A DNA stretch of 64,000 nt from Chitinophagales bacterium (GCA_030832085.1 JAURJU010000076.1:119920-183919), one strand, 5' to 3'; counted from the stretch's first letter, positions 19,136 through 29,617 are shown. Notes: a model not told the origin generated them from the sequence alone. Program-made: numbers and translations.

Positions 19136-19136
19136 A

Positions 19137-19514
19137 CTATTTGAAGAGGTATGCACCTAAAAATACTGCGACAATTCCCAGCACAACCGATAGGATGACA
19201 TATGTTAGCGCAGTGAGATATTGTCCTGATTTGAGGAGCTCCAGGTTCTCGAATGCAAAAGCGGAAAAGGTGGTGAATCCGCCACAGAATCCTGTTGCCA
19301 GCAACAGCCGTATGGTTGGGGAAGATTGCGGATTTCGTGCTGTGATGGCATACACCATTCCAATGGCGAGGCAGCCAAGTACATTGATGATCACCGTACC
19401 CAAAGGAAAATCAAGGCTGTTTTTGGCCTGGACATAAACCGCTACGGCATAACGGACTGTGCCACCAATGGCACTGCCCGCAAGCACCAGCAATATGTTC
19501 TTGATGTTCATCAT
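19137..19514 (-). CDS. crcB: Fluoride ion channel CrcB/Fluc
   Basis: A 125-residue four-helix membrane protein that exports fluoride as an antiparallel dimer. Visible are AIGGTVRYAV, PLGTVIINVLGCLAIG (with the conserved Asn) and TGFCGGFTTFSAFAFE, which holds the central Na+ and Phe-box residues. It overlaps the upstream lipoprotein stop (ATGA) and is one base ahead of the half-size TSUP gene, in a tight run phoH-lipoprotein-crcB-TSUP. No fluoride riboswitch was seen ahead of the run. Confidence 0.93.
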   Translation of the reverse strand: MMNIKNILLVLAGSAIGGTVRYAVAVYVQAKNSLDFPLGTVIINVLGCLAIGMVYAITARNPQSSPTIRLLLATGFCGGFTTFSAFAFENLELLKSGQYLTALTYVILSVVLGIVAVFLGAYLFK

Positions 19515-19939
19515 TCCAACGGCAGATTGCCGGAAAAAGTATAGCTGAAATCCACTTTCCAGGTCTTATCGCTTTTGACCACTTTAAGGTCCATGGGTTT
19601 CATGGAATGTGAATTGGAAAAGCTGATGATGCTCACGCTGTCATTTTGGTTTTCAACCTTGTTGATGATGATGGAGGCTGATTTCAATTGCAGCTTTTCT
19701 TTCTGGGGTTGCTTTTTCATATAGGCCTGGTAGCGTCCAAACAATTCAATGTCCTCCTGGTCTTCGAGCAAGTAGAGGTTAGCCTTTTCGAAGTTGCCAT
19801 CCAAAACGGCACGAACAAATTCACGACCTGCATCGAGTGGATCTTCCGGCAACTTGAACCCCTCCGGTTCATTGCAGGCAAACACGGCAGTGGCCAACAT
19901 GATCGTGCTGATCCATCTTGAAATGCTGTTAACCTGCAT
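19511..19939 (-). CDS. Small SPII lipoprotein, DUF4878-like
   Basis: A 142-residue lipoprotein: signal peptide MQVNSISRWISTIMLATAVF then AC (lipobox AVFAC), followed by DPLDAGREFVRAVLDGNFEKANLYL and a C-terminal beta-rich part ending WKVDFSYTFSGNLPLE. The LDG(N/D)FEKA helix followed by strands resembles the NTF2-like DUF4878 group. The ATG at 19939 overlaps the phoH stop by 11 bases; an upstream in-frame ATG at 19966 would run into phoH and adds a non-signal sequence. No function is assigned. Confidence 0.72.
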   Translation of the reverse strand: MQVNSISRWISTIMLATAVFACNEPEGFKLPEDPLDAGREFVRAVLDGNFEKANLYLLEDQEDIELFGRYQAYMKKQPQKEKLQLKSASIIINKVENQNDSVSIISFSNSHSMKPMDLKVVKSDKTWKVDFSYTFSGNLPLE

Positions 19940-20900
19940 GATTGTTGTTTTCGTTTTCCTTGTCATATGCCTTGATGATGGCCTTTACAAGTCGATGTCT
20001 TACCACATCTTCCTCATCGAGTTCGATGTGTGCAATTCCATCGATGTTTTTCAAAATCCTTGTGGCCTTTTCCAATCCGCTGCGTTGGTTTTTGGGCAGG
20101 TCAACCTGGGAAAGATCGCCGGTGATGATGGCCTTTGCATTTGCACCAATTCTGGTGAGGAACATTTTTATCTGGAGGTCTGTGGTATTTTGGGCTTCAT
20201 CCAGGATGATAAAAGCATGGTCGAGTGTTCGGCCCCTCATGTAGGCCAGTGGGGCGATTTCAATTACACGGGTGCTCATGTAATAGCCAAGCTTGTCCGC
20301 CGGGATCATGTCGTCCAATGCATCGTACAGCGGCCTAAGGTATGGATCAATCTTTTCCTTCAGGTCGCCTGGAAGGAATCCAAGGCTTTCTCCTGCCTCC
20401 ACTGCAGGCCTGGTGAGGATGATTTTTTTGACCATTTTGTTTTTAAGGGCCCTCACTGCAAGGGCAACTGCAGTATAGGTTTTGCCTGTTCCTGCAGGAC
20501 CTATGGCAAAAATGACATCATTTTTTTCTGCCATGCTCACCATTTTCTTTTGGTTCAGGGTTCTTGCACGAACTGACTTCCCGTTGGGTCCGAAAACAAG
20601 CACGTCGTGTGGATTTTTTTCTACAAAATTGTCCACCGTTTCTGCATCATCTCCACCAAGAATTTGTTCAAAATAGTTGTGGCTTACATTGCCGTTTCTT
20701 TCCAGGTACTGGACAAGTGTTTCAATTTTCTCTTTGGCCAGCACGATCTGCTCTTCTGCGCCACTGAGCTTTATTTGTTTTCCACGGCTGAGGATTTTCA
20801 GCAAAGGGAAACGCTTTTTCAGCAGGTCAAGTTTTCCGTTGTTTACGCCAAAGAATTCAATGGGATTGATGGAGTCGAGGTTGATGATGGTTTCAGTCAA
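19929..20900 (-). CDS. PhoH family ATPase
   Basis: A 323-residue PhoH-like protein: an N-terminal KH-like part (about 1-100), then the P-loop ATPase domain with GPAGTGKTYTAV, RPAVEAGESLGFLPGD, IILDEAQNTT and TGDLSQVDLP. PhoH proteins are thought to act in RNA metabolism and phosphate-stress responses. The start codon seems to be TTG at 20900 (MTETIINLDSINPIEFFGV); no in-frame ATG lies nearby. It is the first gene of a four-gene run with crcB. Family assignment is firm; the role is not. Confidence 0.92.
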   Translation of the reverse strand: MTETIINLDSINPIEFFGVNNGKLDLLKKRFPLLKILSRGKQIKLSGAEEQIVLAKEKIETLVQYLERNGNVSHNYFEQILGGDDAETVDNFVEKNPHDVLVFGPNGKSVRARTLNQKKMVSMAEKNDVIFAIGPAGTGKTYTAVALAVRALKNKMVKKIILTRPAVEAGESLGFLPGDLKEKIDPYLRPLYDALDDMIPADKLGYYMSTRVIEIAPLAYMRGRTLDHAFIILDEAQNTTDLQIKMFLTRIGANAKAIITGDLSQVDLPKNQRSGLEKATRILKNIDGIAHIELDEEDVVRHRLVKAIIKAYDKENENNNHAG

Positions 20901-21063
20901 GGAGGTGAATTTTAGGTATTTTTTTATTTGGGTACGTTCTTACCAAATTTAATTCTTTGCTGACGAATAACCTTCAACTTACTTATCAACAGGTGTGGGA
21001 AAACTGATCATTCGCTAAAATTTAACGAATTGCATTGCCCAAGGCATCTGATTGTTACGATTG

Positions 21064-21714
21064 TCACACAATGTTTTTCAGCAAAGCAATGGTGGCTTCA
21101 GGATCCTTGGCGCCAAAAACAGTATTGCCTGCCACCAAAACATCTGCCCCTGCATTGACCAATGCAGCGGCATTTTCCAGGGTAACTCCACCATCAATTT
21201 CTATAAGTGTTTCACCCCCTTTTTTGAGAATGGATGCCTTCAGTCGCTCAACTTTTTTGAGCATGGAATGAATGAATTTTTGTCCACCAAATCCCGGGTT
21301 GACCGTCATGATGCAAACAAGGTCTGCATCCTCCAAAACCTCATCAATAGCTGCTACAGGTGTATGAGGGTTTAATGCTATGCCTGCTTTCATGCCAAGT
21401 GCCTTGATTTGCTGGAGGTTCCGGTGCAAGTGCCTGCAGGCCTCTGCATGCACCGTCAATACATCCGCCCCAGCCGCCTTGAATGCCTCTGTATACCGCT
21501 CGGGTTCTTCAATCATCAGGTGAACATCGCAGACCTTGGTGGTTGCCTTTCTGATTGCCGAAACCACTGGGATTCCAAAGCTGATGTTGGGCACAAACCT
21601 GCCGTCCATGACGTCCAGGTGCAGCCATTCTGCTTGCGATCGGTTCACCAATTCGCAGGCTTTGTCCAACTGAAGGAAATCTGCTGCCAGGAAAGATGGG
21701 GCTACAATGGGCAT
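21064..21714 (-). CDS. rpe: Ribulose-phosphate 3-epimerase
   Basis: Interconverts ribulose 5-phosphate and xylulose 5-phosphate in the pentose phosphate pathway. The 216-residue TIM-barrel protein shows IVAPSFLAADF, WLHLDVMDGRFVPNISFG (metal-binding His and catalytic Asp), VHLMIEEPERY, MTVNPGFGGQKFI and EIDGGVTLENA, where the second catalytic Asp lies. It starts two bases after the stop of the TPR lipoprotein gene, so the two are likely co-transcribed. The 163 bp between it and phoH contain no gene. Confidence 0.96.
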   Translation of the reverse strand: MPIVAPSFLAADFLQLDKACELVNRSQAEWLHLDVMDGRFVPNISFGIPVVSAIRKATTKVCDVHLMIEEPERYTEAFKAAGADVLTVHAEACRHLHRNLQQIKALGMKAGIALNPHTPVAAIDEVLEDADLVCIMTVNPGFGGQKFIHSMLKKVERLKASILKKGGETLIEIDGGVTLENAAALVNAGADVLVAGNTVFGAKDPEATIALLKNIV

Positions 21715-21716
21715 GG

Positions 21717-22415
21717 TTATTGTTTTTTTAATTGATGGAGTGATCTGATTGCCCCTTGGTGTTGGGGATCCAGCGAGATGGCTTCCTGGTAATACGCAGC
21801 CGCTTTGATAAAATCTTTTTTTCCCTCAAGGCAGCTTCCCAGCCAGTAATATACATCTGCATTTTTCCTGTCCAATTCCATTGCTTTGGCAAGTGCATCG
21901 ATTGCCTTGTCAAAATCACCTGCATTGTTGAGCAATATGGCTTTCTCGATATAAGCGTTGGTGAACGTGAAATTGCTGATGATAGAAGAGTCAAATGATC
22001 GGATGGCTTCTTTGTCATTTCCGCTATTGGCATGATAGAGCCCCTTGATATAATGGCCTTGGGATGCAGTTGATGCTTTTTCGCTTTTGGTCATTCTTGT
22101 TGCGATCAATAGAGATTGCTCACTTTTGATGGCTGCCAGCAGAAACCCAAGTTCGTTTTCCACTTCCGGCTGGTCAAGTTTTACTGCCAGGGAATGGCTC
22201 AGCAATTGGATGGATTTTCCAGTATCACCCGATTGGAGGGCATTGAAGGCAGTCTGGTTGAGCAGGTCGATTGAATCTGGGAACTGGGCGAGAAGGGTAG
22301 AAGCTGCATCCTGAGGCCCTGCAGCGCCAACTGTGTTGGATTCCTTGCCTTGGTTGCAAGAAACGCTGAAAAAGACGAAAGCAACAAGCATTGACCGTAT
22401 TGCAGTAACGCGCAT
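21717..22415 (-). CDS. TPR-repeat lipoprotein
   Basis: A 232-residue secreted protein starting at the ATG at 22415 (MRVTAIRSMLVAFVFFSVSC), with a lipobox Cys at residue 20. The C-terminal half has tetratricopeptide-like repeats: SGNDKEAIRSFDSSI, NAGDFDKAIDALAKAMELDRKNADVYYWLG and KKDFIKAAAYYQEAISLDPQHQGA. TPR lipoproteins usually serve as scaffolds at the envelope. It lies directly upstream of rpe, but no functional relation is evident. Confidence 0.82.
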   Translation of the reverse strand: MRVTAIRSMLVAFVFFSVSCNQGKESNTVGAAGPQDAASTLLAQFPDSIDLLNQTAFNALQSGDTGKSIQLLSHSLAVKLDQPEVENELGFLLAAIKSEQSLLIATRMTKSEKASTASQGHYIKGLYHANSGNDKEAIRSFDSSIISNFTFTNAYIEKAILLNNAGDFDKAIDALAKAMELDRKNADVYYWLGSCLEGKKDFIKAAAYYQEAISLDPQHQGAIRSLHQLKKQ

Positions 22416-22498
22416 GATCAAAATTATGAAATAGTGCCGTTTTATTACAGTTTAATGATAAAACAACTGAACCGGGGTGTTAATTTTGTTTTACTTAA

Positions 22499-23596
22499 AT
22501 GAATAAACCGCTACACATGTCATTTTTTTCTCCAAGATCTGCATCATTGATTTTTTTAGCCTTGTTGTCCATCGGTTCCCTGAAGGCACAGGATAGCCTT
22601 CAATACAAAGATGAATCACATTTTAAAAACGTACAGCAACTCACCTTTGGCGGAGACAATGCAGAGGCATATTTCAGTTTTGATGGGAAATGGCTTGTTT
22701 TTCAGAAAACAAATCCCAAGGAAAACATCCCGTGCGACCAGATTTTTATCGGTAAACTGCCAACAAAACCTGGTGAGAAATTTGAACCCAGGCCTATCAG
22801 CAGTGGAAAGGGCAGGACTACCTGTGGCGCATTCCTGAAAGACAACAAGCATGTTGTCTTTGCCTCCACCCATTTGGAGGATGCCAATTGCCCGCCGGTT
22901 CCTGACCGTTCAAAATACGGCAACAAGTACATCTGGCCGCTCTATCCAGGATATGATATTTTTGTTGCCGACCTGAAGGGCAACATCACCAAACAACTCA
23001 CCAACAGTCCGGGATATGATGCTGAGGCCACCATATCGCCCGACGGGAAAACAATGCTGTTCACTTCGACAAGAAACGGGGATATTGACCTCTTTACCAT
23101 GGACCTCAAGACAGGTTTGGTAAAGCAGATTACCCATGAACTTGGGTACGATGGTGGTGCCTGGTACAGTCCAGATGGCTCCAAAATCATTTGGAGGGCC
23201 TCTCGCCCCAATTCTGCTGAAGAAGTAAAGGAGTACAAGGATTTGCTGGGAGAGAATCTTGTTGCTCCTACAAAAATGGAAGTTTGGATCGCCAATGCCG
23301 ACGGCAGCCATCCAAAACAGGTCAGCAAACTGGGTCAGGCAAACTGGGCTCCAGCCTATATGCCAGACAGCAAGACCATCATCTTTGCCTCCAACCACGA
23401 ATACAAAAGGGGTTTCCCGTTCAATTTGTATACCATGAACGAGGACGGGTCTTCATTGAAAAAAATAAGCAGGGACAAAGGATTTGATGCTTTTCCCATG
23501 TTCAGTGCAGATGGTAAAAAAATTGTTTTCTGCTCCAACAGGAACAATGGAGGAACAAGGGATACCAATATTTTTATCGCGGATTGGGTGGACTAG
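22499..23596 (+). CDS. Secreted TolB-like beta-propeller protein
   Basis: A 365-residue protein with a signal peptide (SASLIFLALLSIGSLKA) and WD40-like/PD40 repeats, each with the ..ISPDGK.. or ..SPDGSKI.. core: AYFSFDGKWLVFQ, EATISPDGKTMLFTSTRNGDIDLFTMDL, AWYSPDGSKIIWRASR and PMFSADGKKIVFCSNRN. This is the TolB-type six-bladed propeller. Ten bases upstream of the ATG lies TAATTTTG (22481-22488), a -7 promoter element. Bacteroidota carry many such proteins and the role here is unknown. It is convergent with the next gene, with one base between stops. Confidence 0.85.
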   Translation: MNKPLHMSFFSPRSASLIFLALLSIGSLKAQDSLQYKDESHFKNVQQLTFGGDNAEAYFSFDGKWLVFQKTNPKENIPCDQIFIGKLPTKPGEKFEPRPISSGKGRTTCGAFLKDNKHVVFASTHLEDANCPPVPDRSKYGNKYIWPLYPGYDIFVADLKGNITKQLTNSPGYDAEATISPDGKTMLFTSTRNGDIDLFTMDLKTGLVKQITHELGYDGGAWYSPDGSKIIWRASRPNSAEEVKEYKDLLGENLVAPTKMEVWIANADGSHPKQVSKLGQANWAPAYMPDSKTIIFASNHEYKRGFPFNLYTMNEDGSSLKKISRDKGFDAFPMFSADGKKIVFCSNRNNGGTRDTNIFIADWVD

Positions 23597-23597
23597 T

Positions 23598-24758
23598 TCA
23601 CTGGATGGTATTCACTCCGTTCAGGCGGCGCACAAAATGAATCCGCTTGTTTTCGTAATAGTCTGCCAGGGCCGAGCTTTGGGCCCATTTTACTGCCCTG
23701 AAATCAAAGTCACTCAAGACCTTGTACTGTGTAGCACGCAAGCCGATTTCATCAATTGATCCTTGTGTTGAGAGAATATTAACAAAGTAAAAGGTGAGTT
23801 CAAATCCTCTATAAAATGATAATGAGGGCTTTACGCCTGTTGTTGACTTTATTTTTTCATCCATGTTGCCCGCCCATTTGTGTCCTGCAGGAACATAAAA
23901 GCCAGTGGAATAATGTATGGGGATGCCTGCGTAATTTTTCCCCTGCAATTCTTTGATCCCGTCCCATCCTGGCATCCCGACCACCTGAATGATTCCTTTT
24001 TTGGGATATGCAGCAACTGCCTTTACAAATTGAATGGCAAAATCATTGTCAAGGCTTCCCAACATCAGAACATTCATCTTGCTGGTGTCCAGCAAAGGAA
24101 CAAGGTCATTGACAGTGAAATCAGCTCCCAGTATTGCGGTTTTGTACTTGTTTTTGAAGGGGGTGGCTGCATTGAATTCCTTGAATTGGGCCTCAATCCT
24201 GTCGTCAGCAGGATCCTGTCTTTTGAAAAACAGGATGTTCGCCTCAGGCCATTTTTTAAAGACCTGGTTGTGGATCACTTGAAGGTGTGAGTTGATTTTA
24301 GGATTTGCAATGAATACCATCGGACTTTCCCTTATCCCGCCATCATTGGGATAGGTTGCACTGACCATTGGTATGTTTTTTTCCTTTGCGATTTGGGACA
24401 ATTGCAGGTATTCACTTCCCCCAACTTGTGCAATCATCAGGTCGAGTGAGTCGAATTTTTTGTTGGACAATTGCAAAGGTATGGCTCCCGTTTTGCTTTG
24501 GATGTCAAACACTTCCATCTTCGCTTGTATACTGAAATGGTTGATGGAATCCATGGCCATCACTGCACCCTCATAGAACTCAAGTCCACTGATGGCTTGA
24601 CGGGGGAAACTGTTTTGCAGACGATACTTGCCCGAGGCATCAAAAGCACTGTCCAGGTAAAGGGAAGTGAACAGGCCCACCCTTGTGATTTTCTTCACTT
24701 GTCCGTTGACCACTGCAATGGCCAAAAAGACAAAAGCAAGAAGATAGGCCTTTTTCAT
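23598..24758 (-). CDS. Exported type 1 periplasmic-binding-fold protein
   Basis: A 386-residue exported protein (signal peptide MKKAYLLAFVFLAIAVVNG). The remainder looks like the LivJ/receptor ligand-binding fold: RVGLFTSLYLDSAF at the start, GLEFYEGAVMAMDS, DLMIAQVGGSEYLQLSQIAKEKNIPMVSA (first hinge) and KKGIIQVVGMPGWDG. No ABC permease or ATPase is adjacent, and Bacteroidota members of this group are often orphan. A ligand cannot be predicted. It lies 17 bp downstream of guaA on the same strand and may be read from that transcript. Confidence 0.75.
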   Translation of the reverse strand: MKKAYLLAFVFLAIAVVNGQVKKITRVGLFTSLYLDSAFDASGKYRLQNSFPRQAISGLEFYEGAVMAMDSINHFSIQAKMEVFDIQSKTGAIPLQLSNKKFDSLDLMIAQVGGSEYLQLSQIAKEKNIPMVSATYPNDGGIRESPMVFIANPKINSHLQVIHNQVFKKWPEANILFFKRQDPADDRIEAQFKEFNAATPFKNKYKTAILGADFTVNDLVPLLDTSKMNVLMLGSLDNDFAIQFVKAVAAYPKKGIIQVVGMPGWDGIKELQGKNYAGIPIHYSTGFYVPAGHKWAGNMDEKIKSTTGVKPSLSFYRGFELTFYFVNILSTQGSIDEIGLRATQYKVLSDFDFRAVKWAQSSALADYYENKRIHFVRRLNGVNTIQ

Positions 24759-24775
24759 CTGATAAAATTACTGCA

Positions 24776-26311
24776 TTATTCCCATTCGATGGTTGCAGGA
24801 GGCTTGCTGGAGATATCATAAACAACCCGGTTGATGCCTCTTACCCGGTTGATGATTTCATTGGAGATTTCGCCAAGAAATGCATAGGGGAGATGCGCCC
24901 AGTCTGCCGTCATGCCGTCTACAGAAGTAACTGCCCTTAGTGCAACAGTAAATTCATAGGTCCTTTCATCACCCATTACGCCAACGGATTTGACTGGAAG
25001 CAGGATTGCACCTGCCTGCCAAACCTTGTTGTAGAGGTCGTGTTTTTTCAGTCCTTGGATGTAGATATCATCGGCTTCCTGCAGCAGCCTTACTTTTTCA
25101 GGGGTAATTTCTCCAAGGATCCGAATGGCAAGTCCGGGTCCTGGAAATGGATGCCTGAACAACAGGTCATGGGGGATGCCCAATTCCAGGCCAACTTTTC
25201 GTACCTCGTCCTTGAAAAGATAGCGCAAAGGCTCTACTAGGCTGAGTTTCATGGTATCTGGCAAGCCCCCAACATTGTGGTGAGACTTGATGGTGACCGA
25301 TGGACCATGGACGGAAACGCTTTCAATGACGTCTGGATAAATCGTTCCCTGGCCAAGAAATGAAATGTCTGTCAAGGAATGGGCTTCCTGGTCAAATATT
25401 TCAATAAAGGTTTTGCCAATTGCCTTTCTTTTCTCCTCAGGATTGCTCAAACCATCCAGCGCACCATAGAATTCATTCTTTGCATCAACACCTTTTACAT
25501 TGAGGTCAAGGACCTCATAGGTCTTGAGAACGGCCTCAAATTCATCTTTTCTCAGTACCCCATTGTCAACAAAAATGCCAAAAAGGTTCTTGCCAATGGC
25601 CTTGTGGATCAGCGTTGCAGCAACGGTTGAATCCACGCCACCGCTCAATGCCATCACCACTTTTTTATCACCAATCTGTTTTTTCAGTGCTGCCACAGTA
25701 TCAGTGATGAAATGGGCGGGAGTCCAATCTCCACTGCATCCGCAAACCGAATAAAGAAAATTTTGGATGATTTTTTTTCCAAATTCTGAGTGGTATACTT
25801 CCGGATGAAATTGCAATCCAAAAATCTCGTTGCAACCCGGTTCATCCACTTTGAAAGCAGCGATGGGTATGGAGTTGGTGGTGGCCAATACTGCGGCATT
25901 GTGGGGAAGCTCAAGTATTGAATCTCCATGGCTCATCCAGACCTGTGATGTTTCAGGAACAGCAGAGAGCAAAACGTTTTCAACGCTGGTTTGGAGGATG
26001 GCCCTGCCATATTCCCTTTTCTCTGAACGTTCAACCCGGCCGCCGAACATTTTTGCAGTAAGTTGCGCACCGTAACAGATGCCCAATACGTTTCTATGCG
26101 CTGCGATTGCTTTGATGTTTACCTCTGGGGCATTCGGATCATTCACTGAAAATGGTGAACCTGACAGGATCACTCCTTTCAGTGTCGGGTCGTATTCAAT
26201 GTTTTTATGATAGGGGACTATTTCGCAATAAACATTGGCTTCCCTTACTGCACGGGCAATGAGCTGGGTATATTGGGAGCCAAAATCAAGGATGAGAATT
26301 TTTTCCGTCAT
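24776..26311 (-). CDS. guaA: GMP synthase (glutamine-hydrolysing)
   Basis: Converts XMP to GMP. The 511-residue protein has a class I amidotransferase domain ([21 protein letters not shown], nucleophile Cys in [10 protein letters not shown], catalytic His in [14 protein letters not shown]), an ATP pyrophosphatase domain with the P-loop SGGVDSTV, and the C-terminal dimerisation domain ending in [13 protein letters not shown] sequence (here [11 protein letters not shown]). The start at 26311 (MTEKILIL) is chosen; the open frame extends 20 codons upstream but overlaps the terminator region behind rpsT. Confidence 0.97.
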   Translation of the reverse strand: MTEKILILDFGSQYTQLIARAVREANVYCEIVPYHKNIEYDPTLKGVILSGSPFSVNDPNAPEVNIKAIAAHRNVLGICYGAQLTAKMFGGRVERSEKREYGRAILQTSVENVLLSAVPETSQVWMSHGDSILELPHNAAVLATTNSIPIAAFKVDEPGCNEIFGLQFHPEVYHSEFGKKIIQNFLYSVCGCSGDWTPAHFITDTVAALKKQIGDKKVVMALSGGVDSTVAATLIHKAIGKNLFGIFVDNGVLRKDEFEAVLKTYEVLDLNVKGVDAKNEFYGALDGLSNPEEKRKAIGKTFIEIFDQEAHSLTDISFLGQGTIYPDVIESVSVHGPSVTIKSHHNVGGLPDTMKLSLVEPLRYLFKDEVRKVGLELGIPHDLLFRHPFPGPGLAIRILGEITPEKVRLLQEADDIYIQGLKKHDLYNKVWQAGAILLPVKSVGVMGDERTYEFTVALRAVTSVDGMTADWAHLPYAFLGEISNEIINRVRGINRVVYDISSKPPATIEWE

Positions 26312-26355
26312 AGATGAGCGAAGGTAAAGATTTAGGGGAAGTTGAAGGTGCTGGA

Positions 26356-26392
26356 ATAAAAAAAAGAACATCCTTTGGGGATGTTCTTTTCA
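26356..26392 (-). terminator. Intrinsic terminator downstream of rpsT
   Basis: The arms AAAAGAACATCC (26362-26373) and GGATGTTCTTTT (26379-26390) form a 12-bp stem with a five-base loop. On the minus strand the hairpin is followed by a long run of T (A-run on the plus strand up to 26365). It lies 20 bp after the rpsT stop and also sits upstream of guaA. Confidence 0.8.
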
Positions 26393-26412
26393 GAATTTTA
26401 TAAAAAACCTGA

Positions 26413-26673
26413 CTATGCAGCTTTCTTGCTGGATACAGCCTTGGTCAGCTTGCTCTTCAGGTTGGCCGCCTTGTTCTTGTGTATAACGCCTTTCTTTGCA
26501 AGCTTATCGATTTTGCTCAGTACGCTTGGAAGTGTTTCTGCTGCTGCGGTAGCATCGGTCGTAGCACGGAGGTCGCGCATCATGTTACGGGTGGTTTTAC
26601 CCTGATAACGGTTTTTTTCTCTGCGCTTAGCTACCTGACGTACATCCTTCTTGGTTGCCTTATGATTTGCCAT
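26413..26673 (-). CDS. rpsT: 30S ribosomal protein S20
   Basis: Primary 16S-rRNA-binding protein of the small subunit. The 86-residue, Lys/Arg-rich protein begins MANHKATKKDVRQVAKRREKN and contains KGVIHKNKAANLKSKL, the S20 signature. The ATG at 26673 is used; the open frame upstream runs through the promoter. A complete Bacteroidota promoter lies 27-58 bp upstream and a strong terminator follows, so it is monocistronic. Confidence 0.97.
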   Translation of the reverse strand: MANHKATKKDVRQVAKRREKNRYQGKTTRNMMRDLRATTDATAAAETLPSVLSKIDKLAKKGVIHKNKAANLKSKLTKAVSSKKAA

Positions 26674-26699
26674 CTTTATTTTTTCTTTTAAACGGGATG

Positions 26700-26731
26700 C
26701 AAATGTAACACTCTTCCCGTTATTATCCAAA
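26700..26731 (-). promoter_or_regulatory. Promoter of rpsT
   Basis: On the minus strand, TTTG (complement of 26728-26731), exactly 20 bases, then TACATTTG (complement of 26700-26707). Both elements match the Bacteroidota consensus exactly. The transcript would have a leader of about 22 bases. Confidence 0.75.
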
Positions 26732-26849
26732 AATAACCAATTTTAAAAAAGAAATTCCATCCACCTGCATCCAGATTCCTGGTTTTTTTTCGGTTCAAAT
26801 GAACGATATTTGCGCACAGTTTTGTCATTCAACCTTTTATCCTCTAAAA

Positions 26850-29585
26850 ATGAAGGATTTTTCTTACATAACATCATCACATCCGTCTTACATAGAACAG
26901 CTTTACCAGGACTTCTCCCGTTCACCGGAGAGCATCGATCCAGATCTTCGAAAATTCTTTGAGGGCTTTGATTTCGCTGTTGGCCAAATGCAGGGAAAGC
27001 CATCCACAGCGGCTGCTGTTACAGGCGGTGATATGGATTGGAGGAAAGAATTGGGAGTATATCGCTTGATTTTGGGATACCGGAACAAGGGGCATCTCAT
27101 TTCCAATACCAATCCCATCCGTAAAAGAAAAGACAGGGGAGCCAATCTTGACCTCGGGTTCTTTGGTTTATCGGATGCAGACCTTGATTCAACCTTCTAT
27201 GCAGGAAACCTGATTGGGCTCGGAACTGTCACCCTTAGGGACATTCAGTCGCATCTTGTCAAATGCTATGCAAACCATGTGGGCATAGAGTTCAAATACA
27301 TCAGCAGTCAGGAAAAAATCAACTTTCTGACCGATGAAATGGAGACCAAGTTCCCACAATCCCTTTCTCTGGACAAGAAAACACGGATCCTGGAGAAACT
27401 GAACCAGGGAGTAATTTTTGAAAAGTTCCTGCACACCAAATACATAGGGCAAAAGCGCTTCTCGCTTGAAGGTGGAGAGACCACCATTGCTGCCCTGGAT
27501 GCCATGATCAACATTGCCAGTGAACAAAGCGTTCAGGAAGTGGTGATTGGAATGGCGCACCGCGGACGTTTAAATGTGCTGGCCAATATCATGGGAAAGA
27601 CCTATGAGCACATTTTCAGTGAATTTGAAGGAAAGTCCACGCCTGACCAAACCATGGGTAGCGGGGATGTAAAATATCACCTGGGTTATGGCAGTGAGGT
27701 GATTACCCCATCCGGTAAATCTATTTCACTGAAACTCATGCCAAATCCATCCCATCTTGAAGCGGTGGACCCCGTTGTACTGGGCTTTTCCCGTGCCAAG
27801 GCTGATGCCATGCACTCCAGCAAATATGATGCAATACTGCCAGTTCTGATCCATGGGGATGCTTCAATTGCCGGGCAGGGTATCGTGTATGAAATCCTGC
27901 AGATGTCAGGATTGGATGGGTATTCAACCGGAGGAACCATCCACTTTGTCATCAACAACCAGATTGGATTTACCACTGATTTTGAGGATGCCAGGACTGC
28001 AGATTATTGCACATCATTGGCGGCAATGGTGCAGGCTCCAGTCATGCATGTAAACGGCGATGATCCGGAGGCTGTTGTAAAATGCATGGAAATCGCTGTT
28101 CGCTACCGCCAGCAATTCAACAGCGATGTCTTCATCGACATGGTTTGTTACAGAAAGCATGGTCACAACGAAGGGGATGACCCAAAGTTTACCCAGCCAC
28201 ATTTGTATTCTATTATTGAAAAGCATCCCAATCCAAGGGAAAACTATATTGCTCATCTGCAGAAAAATGAAAGCCCTGAAATTCAATCCATGGCCAAGGA
28301 CCTGGAAAAAAAGTTCTGGAGCGATTTGCAGGAACGCCTGGATGAAGTAAAACAACATCCTTTGCCCTATCATTATCAACCTCCTGAATTGGTATGGAAG
28401 AGCATGAAAAAGGCGGTTGTTGAAGACTTTGACGCATCCCCCGTAACTGCAATTGATGGCCAGCAATTCTCAAGTCTTTTTGCTGCTATCATGTCTATTC
28501 CTGCAGGCTTCAAGCCTTTGAAAAAAATAGAAAAGCTTTTGCAGGACAAACATTCGTTGTTGCAAAAGGAAAACAAGGTTGATTGGGCAACAGGGGAACT
28601 TATGGCCTATGCCAGCTTGCTTGCAGACGGAAAGGAAGTTCGGATGAGCGGACAGGATGTGAAGCGCGGTACTTTCAGCCACCGTCATGCTGTTTTGTTG
28701 GATGAAAACACCGACGAACAGTACAACAGGCTTCAAAGCATCCCTGGTGCAAAAGGGAAATTCAGGATCTACAATTCCTTGTTGAGTGAATATGGTGTAC
28801 TTGGATTTGAATATGGATACGCATTGGCCAATCCGGAAGTGCTTGTGCTGTGGGAAGCCCAGTTTGGAGATTTTTCAAATGGTGCCCAGACCATGATTGA
28901 CCAATTCATTTCTGCTGCAGAACAAAAATGGAACAGGATGAATGGGCTGGTCATGTTGCTACCCCACGGATACGAAGGGCAAGGTCCTGAGCACAGCAGT
29001 GCGCGCATGGAAAGATACCTGCAGATGTGTGCTGAATTGAACATGGTGATTACCAATATCACCACTGCTGCCAATCTTTTTCATGCATTGAGAAGGCAGC
29101 TGACCTGGCAATTCAGGAAGCCAATGATCAATTTCTCCCCCAAGGCCAACCTGCGCCATCCCGGAACCTATTCAACCGTTGATGCGTTTACCAAAGGAGG
29201 ATTCCAGGAAGTCATCGATGATACCAGTGTCAAGGCAGCACAGGTGAAACATGTTCTCTTCTGTTCAGGAAAAATTTACTTTGACTTGAACGAGCACCGT
29301 GTAAAAAACGCAATAAACGACGTTGCTGTTGTTCGCCTTGAACAGATCTACCCACTTCCCACAAAACAACTGGAGTCATTGAAAGCGAAGTATGGTAAGG
29401 CTTCCCGGACTTGGGTACAGGAAGAACCCATGAACATGGGAGCCGCTTCATTCTTGCGGATGAACCTTGAGACGATTCAATTCAAAACAATAGCAAGAAC
29501 GGCAAGTGCTGCGACTGCAACCGGGTTCAACAAGGTACATGCAAAAGAACAGGACGACATCATCAACAAGGCCTTTACCTTTTAA
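26850..29585 (+). CDS. sucA: 2-oxoglutarate dehydrogenase E1 component
   Basis: Thiamine-diphosphate E1 of the 2-oxoglutarate dehydrogenase complex (TCA cycle). The product of 911 residues starts [22 protein letters not shown]; the ATG at 26850 fits the family, while an in-frame ATG at 26799 adds an atypical stretch. Markers are [54 protein letters not shown] with the ThDP motif continuing into [15 protein letters not shown], and [17 protein letters not shown]. sucB follows after 32 bp on the same strand, forming the usual sucAB unit. The E3 gene is not in the window. Confidence 0.97.
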   Translation: MKDFSYITSSHPSYIEQLYQDFSRSPESIDPDLRKFFEGFDFAVGQMQGKPSTAAAVTGGDMDWRKELGVYRLILGYRNKGHLISNTNPIRKRKDRGANLDLGFFGLSDADLDSTFYAGNLIGLGTVTLRDIQSHLVKCYANHVGIEFKYISSQEKINFLTDEMETKFPQSLSLDKKTRILEKLNQGVIFEKFLHTKYIGQKRFSLEGGETTIAALDAMINIASEQSVQEVVIGMAHRGRLNVLANIMGKTYEHIFSEFEGKSTPDQTMGSGDVKYHLGYGSEVITPSGKSISLKLMPNPSHLEAVDPVVLGFSRAKADAMHSSKYDAILPVLIHGDASIAGQGIVYEILQMSGLDGYSTGGTIHFVINNQIGFTTDFEDARTADYCTSLAAMVQAPVMHVNGDDPEAVVKCMEIAVRYRQQFNSDVFIDMVCYRKHGHNEGDDPKFTQPHLYSIIEKHPNPRENYIAHLQKNESPEIQSMAKDLEKKFWSDLQERLDEVKQHPLPYHYQPPELVWKSMKKAVVEDFDASPVTAIDGQQFSSLFAAIMSIPAGFKPLKKIEKLLQDKHSLLQKENKVDWATGELMAYASLLADGKEVRMSGQDVKRGTFSHRHAVLLDENTDEQYNRLQSIPGAKGKFRIYNSLLSEYGVLGFEYGYALANPEVLVLWEAQFGDFSNGAQTMIDQFISAAEQKWNRMNGLVMLLPHGYEGQGPEHSSARMERYLQMCAELNMVITNITTAANLFHALRRQLTWQFRKPMINFSPKANLRHPGTYSTVDAFTKGGFQEVIDDTSVKAAQVKHVLFCSGKIYFDLNEHRVKNAINDVAVVRLEQIYPLPTKQLESLKAKYGKASRTWVQEEPMNMGAASFLRMNLETIQFKTIARTASAATATGFNKVHAKEQDDIINKAFTF

Positions 29586-29617
29586 ATCAAATCGACCAAC
29601 ATTTTCAACAGAATTTT

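Noticed and set aside
20901..21063. Possible fluoride riboswitch ahead of the phoH-crcB run
   Set aside because: No fluoride riboswitch core or terminator-like switch could be recognised in the 163 bp.
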